A DNA stretch of 38,105 nucleotides from Parvibacter caecicola (GCF_003725335.1 NZ_QIBY01000020.1:1-38105); one strand, 5' to 3'. Positions 6,871-15,240 are shown, numbered from the stretch's first letter. A program made the numbers and translations. Notes: generated by a model from the letters alone, not told the origin.

Positions 6871-9383
6871 TACTCATCAGCTCCTTCCCAAGGACGAATG
6901 TCGCACAACACGTCCATGAAGTTGTTGTTCACGATGAACGGATCGTACTCAGTAGAGCTGAGGTACGACCAACCGCCGCCCTTGTGCTGGGTGAGCTGCC
7001 AGCCCTTCGGGTATACCAGCGTGCCGGGACGAATGGCCTCAGAGTAGATGGCCTTGGCTACAGCGGCGCCACGGTCGTTGAAGCACTCCACATAGGTTTG
7101 GTCGCCAATACCCTTCTTCTGGGCGTCCGCCGGGTTAATCTTCACGATGGGCTCGGGGTCGATCTCGCGCAACAGCGGGGTGGCGAACCACTGGGAATGC
7201 ACGCGATAGCGCGGGCGCTCGCTCATCAGCACAAACGGGTAAGTGGAATACAGCGGGTTCTCGGGCCAAGCCTCCAGCGGCGGCTCGAAGTGGGGCAGGC
7301 GCTCTGCCTGGATCTGCTCCGGCGTGGGCTGCACGGTGGCAGCCACGCGGGGCAGCACCGTTTCGCGGTAGAACTCAAAACGGCCAGTGGCGGTCGGGAA
7401 CACACCGCCCTCGTAGGCGATATAAGGAGCGGTTTCGGCATTGCCCATGATGAAGCGCACCTGCTTGGTTTCCTTCAGCGTGGCATAATCGGCGCCCAAG
7501 GCTTCCGGCAACGGTCCAGAAAACTGATGCTCCAGCGCCTCCTCATTGGTCATGGTGAAGTAGTCGCCCAGACCCAGCTTCGGCGCCAGTTCGGTAATGA
7601 TATCGAAGTCCGACTTGCATTCGTAGGGAGGCTCGATGGCCTTTTCGTTGAAGTTGTAGGACATGCACTGGCCAGCATTGGCTATTTCCTGCAGCTCAAA
7701 CCACTGAGCAATGGGCAGCACCATGTCGGAATAGGCGGCGGTGTCGGTCATCATAGAATCGGCAGTAACCACGTACTCCATAGCCGGGATGATGATGTCG
7801 GTGAAAGCGCCCGTATCAGTATGGGTGTTCAACGGATTGGCGGAGTATATCCACAGCATCTTAATGTTGGCAGGGGTGCCTAGGAAGTCGCCGGTTTCCA
7901 CCACGTTCTTCAGGTCTACGCTGGCGATGTTCAGGCCAGTAGAAGGACCGTTGGGCGCGGTATAGGTGGGATCGCCCATGCTGCCAGCCAGGCCCAAGCC
8001 CCAGAAAGCGCCGTAGGATGCGCCCGGCTTGCCCAGGTTGCCCAGCAGGGCGCACAAAGTAAGGCCGGTAGAGGTGGTCTGTCCGCCGTTGTTGTATGCC
8101 TGCGGGCCATATCCCTCGTAATGATACACGGGGCCATCGATCACGATATCAGCCAGCTGGTTGATGGTGTCCATCGGGATTTCCGTCATGGAGGAAATCT
8201 GGTCCAGACTGTATTGCTGCAGGCTTTCTTTCAGCAAATCAAAGGCGCAGCGGCAATTCACGCCGTCAAGGCTATAGCTGCCTTCGATGTCCGGATCTAC
8301 GCCGTCGCGCAGTTCCACCAGCTGACCGCCGGCCAGCACCATGAACGGGTCGTCCATGATGGGCTGCTGGGTAGTGGGGTCCACTTGGCCAGTGTCCACC
8401 GGAGCCACCCCGGTGTCAGAGCGGCGCAGGAACATGCCATCGCTCTCCTTCACCAGGAAGGGTGCCACCGTATGGGCCTTCAGGAACTCCACATCCTGTG
8501 CTTCCCGCTCCAGTACGATTTGCATCAGACCCATCTTCAGCAGCGTGTCGGAACCAGGACGAATGGGAATCCACAGGTCGGCCTTCGAAGCGATTTGGGT
8601 GTAAATGGGGTCGATAACCACCAGCTTCACGCCAGCCTCCTGGGCCTCTTTCACCAGATGCCAGTTTTGAATCTGGGCATCGGTAACGTTGGCACCCCAG
8701 GTGATAATGGTCTTGGCGTTCTTGGCGTCGGTGGGCTCGTTGCCGTTCCACATCATGTAGCCCAGCATGGGACCGACGGCAGTGCCGGCCACCGCATTCA
8801 TGCCATAATAGCTGCCCATGTCCAGGCAGGGGCCGATATTGGAGGCATTCAGCAGCGCCAACAGACGGCTGTAAGCGCCTGTAACGCCGGCGGACTGGTT
8901 GCCAGAAGCGGTGAGGAAAGCTACGGAAGCCTCACCATACTTGCCCTGGATTTCCTGGATTTTGCTGGCGATTTCGCTCAGCGCCTCATCCCAGCTCACA
9001 CGCTCCCACTGGCCGGCGCCACGTTCGGTGCCATCCACGCGGCGCATGGGGTACTGCAAGCGCTGCGGATCGTAAATGCGCTGCACATGGGAAAGGCCGC
9101 GCTGGCAAATGCGGCTGTAGCAGGCCTCGTTATAAGGCGCACGGGTAGTTTTCATCACCTTGCCATCGTGCACATGCACATTCAGATGGCAGAAGCCAAA
9201 GCAGTTGGGGCGACATACCCCACGATAGACTTCTTCCTGAGCAGCGGCTTGCGGCGCGTTTTCGGCCATAGCCACCAGCGAGCTTCCGCAACCAACGGCC
9301 GCAGTAGCTCCAACTACTACACCCGCGGTTTTCAGGAAGCTTCTGCGCGATAGGCTTGCCTTCGGACTTGCCTGGTTTGACAT
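6870..9383 (-). CDS. Tat-exported molybdopterin oxidoreductase, DMSO reductase family, catalytic subunit
   Basis: The 837-residue protein begins with a twin-arginine signal (SRRSFLKTAG, residues 12-21). A [4Fe-4S] site follows at C57-x3-C61-x3-C65-x27-C93, then the usual domains for two pyranopterin guanosine dinucleotides. Its closest pattern is DmsA-like. Aligned with the dms-like enzyme at 23177, the residue at the molybdenum-ligand position is Tyr193 (GSYYG), where that enzyme has Ser193 (GSYSI). Family members normally use Ser, Cys, Sec or Asp, so the substrate cannot be guessed; sulfoxide, N-oxide or catechol-type chemistry are all possible. The start has GAAGGAGGAGC upstream. The leader is long, about 160 nt, and an ATTGTC-N12-GACAAT site lies upstream of it. 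Confidence 0.9.
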   Translation of the reverse strand: MSNQASPKASLSRRSFLKTAGVVVGATAAVGCGSSLVAMAENAPQAAAQEEVYRGVCRPNCFGFCHLNVHVHDGKVMKTTRAPYNEACYSRICQRGLSHVQRIYDPQRLQYPMRRVDGTERGAGQWERVSWDEALSEIASKIQEIQGKYGEASVAFLTASGNQSAGVTGAYSRLLALLNASNIGPCLDMGSYYGMNAVAGTAVGPMLGYMMWNGNEPTDAKNAKTIITWGANVTDAQIQNWHLVKEAQEAGVKLVVIDPIYTQIASKADLWIPIRPGSDTLLKMGLMQIVLEREAQDVEFLKAHTVAPFLVKESDGMFLRRSDTGVAPVDTGQVDPTTQQPIMDDPFMVLAGGQLVELRDGVDPDIEGSYSLDGVNCRCAFDLLKESLQQYSLDQISSMTEIPMDTINQLADIVIDGPVYHYEGYGPQAYNNGGQTTSTGLTLCALLGNLGKPGASYGAFWGLGLAGSMGDPTYTAPNGPSTGLNIASVDLKNVVETGDFLGTPANIKMLWIYSANPLNTHTDTGAFTDIIIPAMEYVVTADSMMTDTAAYSDMVLPIAQWFELQEIANAGQCMSYNFNEKAIEPPYECKSDFDIITELAPKLGLGDYFTMTNEEALEHQFSGPLPEALGADYATLKETKQVRFIMGNAETAPYIAYEGGVFPTATGRFEFYRETVLPRVAATVQPTPEQIQAERLPHFEPPLEAWPENPLYSTYPFVLMSERPRYRVHSQWFATPLLREIDPEPIVKINPADAQKKGIGDQTYVECFNDRGAAVAKAIYSEAIRPGTLVYPKGWQLTQHKGGGWSYLSSTEYDPFIVNNNFMDVLCDIRPWEGADE

Positions 9384-9547
9384 TGCTCCTCCTTCGATGG
9401 AAATCGAAAGGGAAGAACGGCGGGTTCCCCATGGGCCAACGGCGCTGCCGCGACAGTGGTATCCAGCCTTCCTCCCCCTTAACTCTTGCTGCCGAGCCCA
9501 AGCTCGACAACCTCCCTCTAGAATCGGCCAAATTCCATGAGTGTCAT

Positions 9548-9571
9548 ATTGTCACAACTAATTGCGACAAT
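9548..9571. promoter_or_regulatory. Putative operator ATTGTC-N12-GACAAT, molybdoenzyme operon
   Basis: A perfect 6-bp inverted repeat with a 12-nt spacer lies 165 nt before the start codon. Read leftward, its second half is TTGTGACAATATGACAC; this nearly matches the other site at 12230-12253 (TTGCGACAATATGGCGC). TTGTGA could serve as the -35, but the -10 (GAATTT) is poor. Confidence 0.6.
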
Positions 9572-9627
9572 CAAGCATTGTCTTTATTCTATTTGAAGGC
9601 ACCTTTTGACAAGCGCAAACACACGGG

Positions 9628-9688
9628 GGTGACAGGGGGACGTTCACTTTTGTCACCAGGTGACAAAAGTGAACGTCCCCCTGTCACC
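9628..9688. repeat. Long perfect palindrome, GGGGGACGT family, copy 1
   Basis: The two 30-nt arms (9628-9657 and 9659-9688) are perfectly complementary with one base between. The arm includes GTGACAGGGGGACGTTCACT. A relative with matching changes in both arms is at 20615-20676. It lies just past the 3' end of the GntR gene and could also limit transcription there. Confidence 0.9.
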
Positions 9689-9704
9689 TGACGCCCTTTT
9701 TACT

Positions 9705-10106
9705 CTAGGCGTATTTGCGGTAGTTTAGGCGGGCGCCTACCATGGCCAGGATGTCATCGTCGTCCAGGCCTTCGTTCATGCAGGCGCGAATCATGTCGTC
9801 TATCACCAGCTCCACTGGCGTAGTGGTACGGCGGTCGGCCCCGCACTCCTTCCGCTGAGAAACGAAGGTGCCTCGTCCGCGGCGAGTGGAGATATAGCCT
9901 TCCCGCTCCAAATCCTGATAAGCGCGGTTCACAGTGTTGTAGCTGATGTCCAAATCGATGGCCAGCGCGCGCACCGTGGGCAGCTGGTCCCCCTCCTGGT
10001 AAGCCCCCGACCCAATGAGATAGGACAGCCGGTTCTTCACCTGGATCCAAGTGGGAATACCGCTGTTCTGATCAATCTCGAACTCTGTTAACGGGTTGGG
10101 TGTCAT
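9705..10106 (-). CDS. GntR-family regulator, short YtrA type
   Basis: The protein has 133 residues. An N-terminal winged helix-turn-helix runs through IQVKNRLSYLIGSGAY, then LPTVRALAIDLDISYNTVNRAYQDLEREGYI, then RRGRGTFVS, the standard GntR fold. The C-terminal part, about 50 residues, is helical and too short for an FCD or UTRA ligand domain, as in YtrA regulators. Those usually sit in and control an operon for membrane proteins. The start ATG at 10106 follows GAGAGG by 6 nt. It begins 45 nt after the slipin gene on the same strand, so it is probably the last gene of the NrfD-slipin unit and may regulate it. Its ligand is unknown. Confidence 0.88.
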   Translation of the reverse strand: MTPNPLTEFEIDQNSGIPTWIQVKNRLSYLIGSGAYQEGDQLPTVRALAIDLDISYNTVNRAYQDLEREGYISTRRGRGTFVSQRKECGADRRTTTPVELVIDDMIRACMNEGLDDDDILAMVGARLNYRKYA

Positions 10107-10150
10107 AGGTTGCCTCTCACTGCCTGTAAGCATTCTACCTGGTCTTTTGC

Positions 10151-11107
10151 TTAGACGGAACGCGGCTTTCCTTCTCCTTCTACAAAACCGTCGCTAATGG
10201 CAGTTGGCACCGTCACCACCGCGCCGCGCGACTTGCGCACCGTCTCGTATTGCATCAACATGGTGCGCAGCTTCATGGCCGCGTCCTCTCCGCCGTACAG
10301 CGCTGCCGCCTCTTTTAGCATATCGGCCAAATCCACTTCGGCGGCCGCCACGGTCATGCGGGCGTTCTTCTCGCGATCCGCCTGAGCCTCCAGGCTCATC
10401 ACCTCTTGCAGCTCGTCGGGAATCACGATGTCGCGCACCTTCACGGCAATGATGTCCAGGCCCCAGTCGGCCGCTTCCTTCTCGATGTCGGCCTTTATCT
10501 CGGCGTCCAGCTGGTCGCGGCGCAGCGCCACCTCGGCCACCGTGGAACGGCCCACCGCCTCGCGCAAGGCCGTCTGGGCCAAGAACGACACGGCGGCATA
10601 GTAGTCTTCCACCTCGGTGCAGGCTTTCTGCGCGTCCCACACCACCCAGAACAACACCGCATCCACCGTCACCGGCACCAGGTCGGCGGTGAGGGTTTTC
10701 TCGGCGTAAAACGGCGTGGCGATGGTGCGCTGATCAACGCGGATGGTGCCGTGCTCAATCACGGGAATGGTGAAGTACAGCCCCGGCCCCACCACGCGGT
10801 TGAAGTTACCGAGCCGCAGCACTACCACTTTCTCCCAAGAGAGCGCCGTATGCACAGACGACACCACCAGCAACGCCATCAGCGCCGCCAGTAACAGCGC
10901 GATGAGGGTAACGCGGCCGCTGGTGAGGTAGGACACCCCCAGCACGATTGCCCCCGTTGCCAAAAACAGCGCCAGCGAGAAAATGGTGGCGCCATTGCGT
11001 GATGACTTACGCGGCACATAGGAGTTGGCCGCCCACGCTTCCGCCTGGCTGTCCCGTGCCTCGTAGGGGGCGTCTTTTATCATCCGAGACAGCTTGCCTC
11101 TCTTCAT
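10151..11107 (-). CDS. SPFH/Band 7 protein, slipin (stomatin-like)
   Basis: The 318-residue protein has two N-terminal hydrophobic stretches and then an SPFH domain. Typical stomatin features are EKVVVLRLGNFNRVVGPGLYFTIPVIE, the VDQRT pattern, REAVGRSTVAEV and a charged helical region DIVIPDELQEVMSLEAQADREKNAR in shorter family form. Slipins form membrane-bound oligomers and scaffold other membrane proteins. The start ATG at 11107 has AAAGGA upstream; an earlier in-frame start at 11164 lacks one. Slipins usually pair with an NfeD protein. Here the upstream partner is an NrfD-like protein, 78 nt away, and no NfeD gene is visible. Confidence 0.9.
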   Translation of the reverse strand: MKRGKLSRMIKDAPYEARDSQAEAWAANSYVPRKSSRNGATIFSLALFLATGAIVLGVSYLTSGRVTLIALLLAALMALLVVSSVHTALSWEKVVVLRLGNFNRVVGPGLYFTIPVIEHGTIRVDQRTIATPFYAEKTLTADLVPVTVDAVLFWVVWDAQKACTEVEDYYAAVSFLAQTALREAVGRSTVAEVALRRDQLDAEIKADIEKEAADWGLDIIAVKVRDIVIPDELQEVMSLEAQADREKNARMTVAAAEVDLADMLKEAAALYGGEDAAMKLRTMLMQYETVRKSRGAVVTVPTAISDGFVEGEGKPRSV

Positions 11108-11185
11108 GGTTCGCATCCTTTCACGCACCAACCAGATCCGTATCCGAAAGCCGCAGGGGCACAACCCCGCGGCAGCATCTGCGCC

Positions 11186-12130
11186 CTACCCGCCAGCTAT
11201 GCCCGGCGCCACCGCCGAAGCCGCCGAGTCCGCCGCGCGAAACACCGCGTCGGCTGCCTGGGTGACGTCCAGAGGGAACAGCCCCACCACCACAAGCCGC
11301 AGGGCCAAGCCGCCCGCCAGCACGCACAGCGCCACGAACAGCAACTGCGTGCGGTGGTTGGAGTAGGTGACCGATCGCTCGACGAAAAGCGGCACCACCA
11401 GTCCGCAGCCCACCAGAAAGCCCCAGAACAGCAGGCTTTCGTATCCCACAGTGATGGCCAGCGCGAAGTGCGCGGTGGCAGTGCTTGAGAACAGCCAGCC
11501 AACATAGACCGCCAGCAGCACCAGCTCCAGCACAATCACCAGCCAGTCGGCCCGCAGGAGCACCTCGATGGTTTGCATGAAATGGGCGCGCGCCGGAACG
11601 AAACCCACCATGCCCGCCGCCACCGCCAAGCCGCACGACAGCGACGACAGACAGAAAAGCAGCGGCACCAGCGGGGTTTGCCACGCCAGCACCGACACCA
11701 TCTGCTGCAGCAGAGCGCCCGTGTACAGCGCCACCGTGAGGCCAGCGACAATGCCCACAATCGCCAGCGCAATGGCAACGCCGCGCCAGATGGCAATGCC
11801 GTCGAACACCGAGACAATCCAGAAAATCGCGCCCAGCGCCAGGCTGATCAGCAATGCCCACGACCCAAGGGTGGTCACAGTGAACGTTTGCGGCAACAGG
11901 AAGCCCAGCGCCCGCCCGGGAACCCCCATGTCGAACAACAGGCACAGCACCGCCAGCACCAAAATGAACAAGCAGGCACCCCAGGCAATCTGCCCGTACT
12001 GGCGGGAAAAGTGCACCCGACGCACCGAAGGGCGGAAGGCCTCCCACAGCGAGACCGAGCACAGCACCGCCAGAGTGCCGCCTCCGGTTCCACCTAAAAA
12101 CAGGTAGGCTATGGTCAGCTCGTTGAACAA
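11186..12130 (-). CDS. NrfD/DmsC-like 8-TM membrane protein without other oxidoreductase subunits
   Basis: The protein has 314 residues from a TTG start at 12130, preceded by GAGAGG 6 nt upstream. That start gives MFNELTIAYLFLGGTGGG, a normal NrfD N-terminus. A longer frame reaches 12310 but runs through the promoter. Eight hydrophobic segments are visible. NrfD proteins bind quinol and pass electrons to a ferredoxin subunit, but no ferredoxin or molybdoenzyme gene lies in this unit; the next genes are a slipin and a GntR regulator. It may be an alternative quinol module for the neighbouring molybdoenzyme, with which it shares an operator-like site. C-terminal residues after the last helix are Ala-rich and acidic. 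Confidence 0.8.
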   Translation of the reverse strand: MFNELTIAYLFLGGTGGGTLAVLCSVSLWEAFRPSVRRVHFSRQYGQIAWGACLFILVLAVLCLLFDMGVPGRALGFLLPQTFTVTTLGSWALLISLALGAIFWIVSVFDGIAIWRGVAIALAIVGIVAGLTVALYTGALLQQMVSVLAWQTPLVPLLFCLSSLSCGLAVAAGMVGFVPARAHFMQTIEVLLRADWLVIVLELVLLAVYVGWLFSSTATAHFALAITVGYESLLFWGFLVGCGLVVPLFVERSVTYSNHRTQLLFVALCVLAGGLALRLVVVGLFPLDVTQAADAVFRAADSAASAVAPGIAGG

Positions 12131-12229
12131 CGCGCCCCTCTCGTTGCCGCGACGCCGTGCGCGAAACGCGCTCCCCTCGCCGCCCCAGCATGCAACTTCT
12201 GCGATGCCCCATAGTAGCAACCGCGCCAT

Positions 12230-12253
12230 ATTGTCGCAAGCGGCTACGACAAT
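12230..12253. promoter_or_regulatory. Putative operator ATTGTC-N12-GACAAT, NrfD-slipin unit, with overlapping promoter
   Basis: This is the same perfect inverted repeat and 12-nt spacer as at 9548-9571. Read leftward, TTGCGA inside the site forms a -35, followed after 17 nt by TACTAT as -10. A regulator bound here would cover the -35 box, suggesting repression or direct contact with polymerase. The start codon is about 100 nt further on. Confidence 0.6.
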
Positions 12254-12558
12254 TGACCGCCGCCTGCGCCCCCAACCGCGCGTTCCCCGCCCCCCCCGCA
12301 CAATTGCCACCCGCCTCCGCGCACTTCACCCCGGCGAGCGCCACCCCTTCACAGACGCCCCATGCCCATTCTTGTCCGCCAGCGCCGCCGCCCGCGTACC
12401 CTTGGGTACACGGGCGCAAGGAATTCTTAAGACTTTGCTATGGGATTTCTAAGCCAGCGCTTTTGTAGAATTAGGACTGCAACGGCATAAGAAACCGTCC
12501 TAACTCGGCCAGACCCCTCCTCCTGGGAACGCGTTTCTGCAAGTGCCTCTCTCCGATG
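12254..12558. other. Gene-free stretch with inverted repeats
   Basis: No coding region is supported. Visible are a C8 run at 12290-12297, an 11-nt inverted repeat with one mismatch (CCCGCGTACCC, 12391-12414), and TTAGGAC/GTCCTAA arms at 12471-12503. Confidence 0.4.
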
Positions 12559-12591
12559 CAAAGAAGCGGCCCCTCACCCGAGGGGCCGCTT
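12559..12591 (-). terminator. Terminator after aroK-like gene
   Basis: A 12-bp stem (12564-12575 with 12580-12591, AAGCGGCCCCTC) and a 4-nt loop lie about 85 nt past the kinase stop. The following - strand sequence is CTTTG, so the T-tract is modest. Confidence 0.6.
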
Positions 12592-12675
12592 CGCGTTATC
12601 CATATCAGCAGGCCACGCTTACTGCCAGTCCGCCACGCTTGCCAGCAGGCCACTGCGGCAACCGGGCCGGCACCC

Positions 12676-13203
12676 CTACTGCAGCGCGCTGGCCACCTTG
12701 CGGGCGGCGGCGGTGATGGACAGGTCGTTCACGTCCACCGTAATATCGGCGTACATCTCGTACAGGGGCCGGCGCTCATCGTACAGCTCGCGCAGGCTCA
12801 TGGAGATGCCCTTGCGCAGCACCACGCCGCGGTCTTGAAAATCGCACAAACGCTCTCGCAGCTGGTCGAAGCTGATCTTCAGATACACCACGCGCCCAAT
12901 GCTGCGCAGGTGCTCCATGGCAGCAGCGGAATACACCGCCGAACCGCCGGTAGCCACCACCGTGCGCTGGAAATCCATGTCGGAGAGTACCTGGTTCTCC
13001 ATCTCGATGAAGCCGTCGGGGCCGCAAGCGTCCAGCAGTTTCTGCAGTGTCTTGTCGCACTGGTTCTGGATTACCAGGTCGGCGTCAACGAAGTTGTAGT
13101 TCAAAATCTTCGCCAGCACGATGCCAAGGGTGGATTTCCCTGCGCCAGGCATACCGACGAGGATGACATTGTCGCGGCCGGGTTCGGTGCACTTCTCTTT
13201 CAT
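12676..13203 (-). CDS. aroK: Shikimate kinase-like P-loop kinase
   Basis: The 175-residue protein has a Walker A motif GMPGAGKST at residues 17-25 and the VDADLVIQ acidic motif at 39-46. FIEMENQVL stands where shikimate kinases have FR-x-x-E, GGS stands in place of GGG near residue 86, and ERRPLYEMYAD stands at the conserved RxPLY site. Shikimate kinase phosphorylates shikimate at the 3-OH in aromatic amino acid synthesis. The substrate arginine in FRxxE is Ile here, so the substrate may differ. Length and overall layout fit the family. The start has AAAAGGAGG upstream. No other aro gene is in the window; the upstream neighbour on the same strand is an EamA permease, 24 nt away. Confidence 0.75.
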   Translation of the reverse strand: MKEKCTEPGRDNVILVGMPGAGKSTLGIVLAKILNYNFVDADLVIQNQCDKTLQKLLDACGPDGFIEMENQVLSDMDFQRTVVATGGSAVYSAAAMEHLRSIGRVVYLKISFDQLRERLCDFQDRGVVLRKGISMSLRELYDERRPLYEMYADITVDVNDLSITAAARKVASALQ

Positions 13204-13227
13204 GGGGCCTCCTTTTGCCGCGAACGA

Positions 13228-14196
13228 TTATAGCTCTTGGGAATCGGCCGTCAGCTCGTCCCCGGCGGGAAACACTGCGGCGGCCTCAGTTTGACGCCGA
13301 GCCGAAATCTTTTCCCACAGCCCCGGGCCCACCTCGCTGGTCACGATGCCTGCGAAGATGATGGCGAAGCCCAGCAGCAGCAACGGCGTGAGCGTTTCGC
13401 CGAACAGCAGCACCGAGAACACCGCTCCCGAAACCGCCTCCAGAGAAAGCAGCAGCGATGCGGTGGTGGCCGGAAGGTGGGCCACTGCGATGTTCTGGAA
13501 AATGAGCGCCACCGCCGACGAGAACACCACCAGGTAGGCCAGGTTGAACAGGAAATCCCCGCTGAGCAGCACCTCGGCCGCCGGAAGGGGTTCGGTGAAG
13601 AAGCCCGCCACCAGGCCCAATACCCCCATTGTGAGGAGCTGAATCACCGTCATGCCCATCATGTCCAACTGGCCGGGCACGCTATTCACGTACATTATGT
13701 GCAGCGCGAAGAACACGGCGCACACCAGGGTCATCAGCTCGCCAAAGCCCAGTGCGAAGGATTCACCCGAAACAGAAACGCACCCGATACCCGCCAAGCA
13801 CAGGGCGGCCGCGGCTATCGTAAACACCGTTGGACGCTTCTTGTAAAACGGCCAGCACAAAAACGGCACCATCACCACGTACACCGATGTGAGAAACGCG
13901 CTCTTCCCCGGCGTGGTGGAAATGAGTCCCACCGTTTGGGTCCAGTAGGCGGCAAACAGCAGCACGCCGAAAATGATGCCAGAGCGAAGCGCCTGCGGTG
14001 TGAGGGCCCGGCGGAAGTTCTTCCAGAAAATCAGCGCCACCAGCACTCCGGTGATCAGGAAACGAATGCCGGTGAGGTAGCTGGGAGGCACCGAGGCCAC
14101 CGTTTCTTTCAGAACCACGGTGCCAAGCCCCCAAAACAGGACGGCGACAAGAATCATTCCTTTGTACACCCACAGGGGCCTGCCCCCAGACGCCAT
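13228..14196 (-). CDS. EamA/DMT-family permease
   Basis: The 322-residue membrane protein is built as two EamA repeats of about five helices each. The first repeat starts with VYKGMILVAVLFWGLGTVVLKETV and the second contains FALHIMYVNSVPGQ and TTASLLLSLEAVSGAVFSVLLFGETLTPLLLLG, a typical EamA signature. The family exports or imports small metabolites, often amino acids or their analogues; the substrate is unknown. The start ATG at 14196 has AAGGACTA upstream; the frame extends to 14241 without a ribosome site. It lies upstream of the kinase gene on the same strand and is probably co-transcribed with it. Confidence 0.88.
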   Translation of the reverse strand: MASGGRPLWVYKGMILVAVLFWGLGTVVLKETVASVPPSYLTGIRFLITGVLVALIFWKNFRRALTPQALRSGIIFGVLLFAAYWTQTVGLISTTPGKSAFLTSVYVVMVPFLCWPFYKKRPTVFTIAAAALCLAGIGCVSVSGESFALGFGELMTLVCAVFFALHIMYVNSVPGQLDMMGMTVIQLLTMGVLGLVAGFFTEPLPAAEVLLSGDFLFNLAYLVVFSSAVALIFQNIAVAHLPATTASLLLSLEAVSGAVFSVLLFGETLTPLLLLGFAIIFAGIVTSEVGPGLWEKISARRQTEAAAVFPAGDELTADSQEL

Positions 14197-14305
14197 TAGT
14201 CCTTCCCTTCTCAACCCAAACTTGCGGCGTTGCTCGCACAACTCAAGCCATGGTTTTTTACCACCCTACCTGCGGGAAGTCAACGAATGCCCCGCTTGCG
14301 GTCGG

Positions 14306-15175
14306 TTAGTCGGGCAGAAGAACTTCCAGATGATCCGCCATCACTTGCGCGCCCTCGGCCCAGGGCTGCGCCTCTACGAAAATGCCGCTGTTGGGATACA
14401 GGGTCACGCGAGAAAAAATTTGATCGTTCTGCTGGCGCACCGCCTCCGGCCAATCTGCCTGCGAGATGGTTACATAATAGCGCTGACCATCTTCGCTGTC
14501 GTAGCGCACGGTAATCGAGTCTTGCCGCAGCGCCCGATGGCGCCCGCGCGGATGGTTCTGCTGCACATCGCTGGCAATGGCATTGATGGTTATGGGGCCA
14601 CGCGCTAGATCGTCGGTTACGTCGGAGCCTTGGCTGACAGCCCCTGTCAGCCCCACCAAGCCCATAACCAGCAGAACCAGCAGCAGCGCTAAGTCACCCA
14701 TAAACTCATACGTGGCCTTGTGGCGGTGGCGATAACGGCGGTAGGCCACAAACCCCGCCACACAACCAACCATAAGCAGCAGAACAAAAATGCCGCCGGG
14801 AAAGAAAATGTCGTCCAAAGCGGCAATGCATCCTAAGAACAGCACTACGGTACCGCCGTACACGAGCACATTCAGAGCCACGGTGCCCAGCTCGCGAACC
14901 AGCTGTTTGCCCTGAGCCTTCCGCAGGGTAGGAGCGGTGTCCCGCAGCACGCGCACGTCCAGCCATGCGAACAACCCGCAGAACATCAACATCGAGATGC
15001 CGAACAGGGCAACGCCCACCGTTTGCCCCACACGCGCCCCCATGGCCGCCGTGCCGATCGAGGGCCCCCATTCTCCGTATATGAACAGGGAAAAGCCACC
15101 AAGCAGTGCCAGTGCAGCCACAATAACCGTCGCCTTTTGGCCTACACCCAACCGCATGCCCTGATTGAACAGCAT
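14306..15175 (-). CDS. Five-TM membrane protein with C-terminal soluble domain, unknown function
   Basis: The protein has 289 residues from ATG at 15175, which has GGGGAGGGG 4 nt upstream. Five hydrophobic segments cover about the first 190 residues. A Arg/Lys-rich loop (YRRYRHRHK) lies between helices 4 and 5. The last 100 residues are soluble and contain ITINAIASDVQQNHPRGRHR and VRYDSEDGQRYYVTIS, which look like a small beta-rich domain outside the membrane. I recognise no family. It lies between the EamA permease and a tRNA gene, on the same strand as the permease, 109 nt upstream of it. Confidence 0.75.
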   Translation of the reverse strand: MLFNQGMRLGVGQKATVIVAALALLGGFSLFIYGEWGPSIGTAAMGARVGQTVGVALFGISMLMFCGLFAWLDVRVLRDTAPTLRKAQGKQLVRELGTVALNVLVYGGTVVLFLGCIAALDDIFFPGGIFVLLLMVGCVAGFVAYRRYRHRHKATYEFMGDLALLLVLLVMGLVGLTGAVSQGSDVTDDLARGPITINAIASDVQQNHPRGRHRALRQDSITVRYDSEDGQRYYVTISQADWPEAVRQQNDQIFSRVTLYPNSGIFVEAQPWAEGAQVMADHLEVLLPD

Positions 15176-15218
15176 GACACCCCTCCCCAGACGAACCCCC
15201 AAACGATCCAAGCAAATG

Positions 15219-15240
15219 AAAACGCCCCGTTGCCGGGGCG
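15219..15240 (-). terminator. Terminator after tRNA-Ser(GCT)
   Basis: CGCCCCG/CGGGGCG (15223-15229 with 15234-15240) with a GCAA-type loop, then TTTT on the - strand. Confidence 0.75.

Noticed and set aside
11186-12310. Longer start for the NrfD-like protein at 12310
   Set aside because: The extension is Arg/Gly-rich, runs through the operator and promoter, and has no ribosome site. The TTG at 12130 has one and gives a normal NrfD N-terminus.
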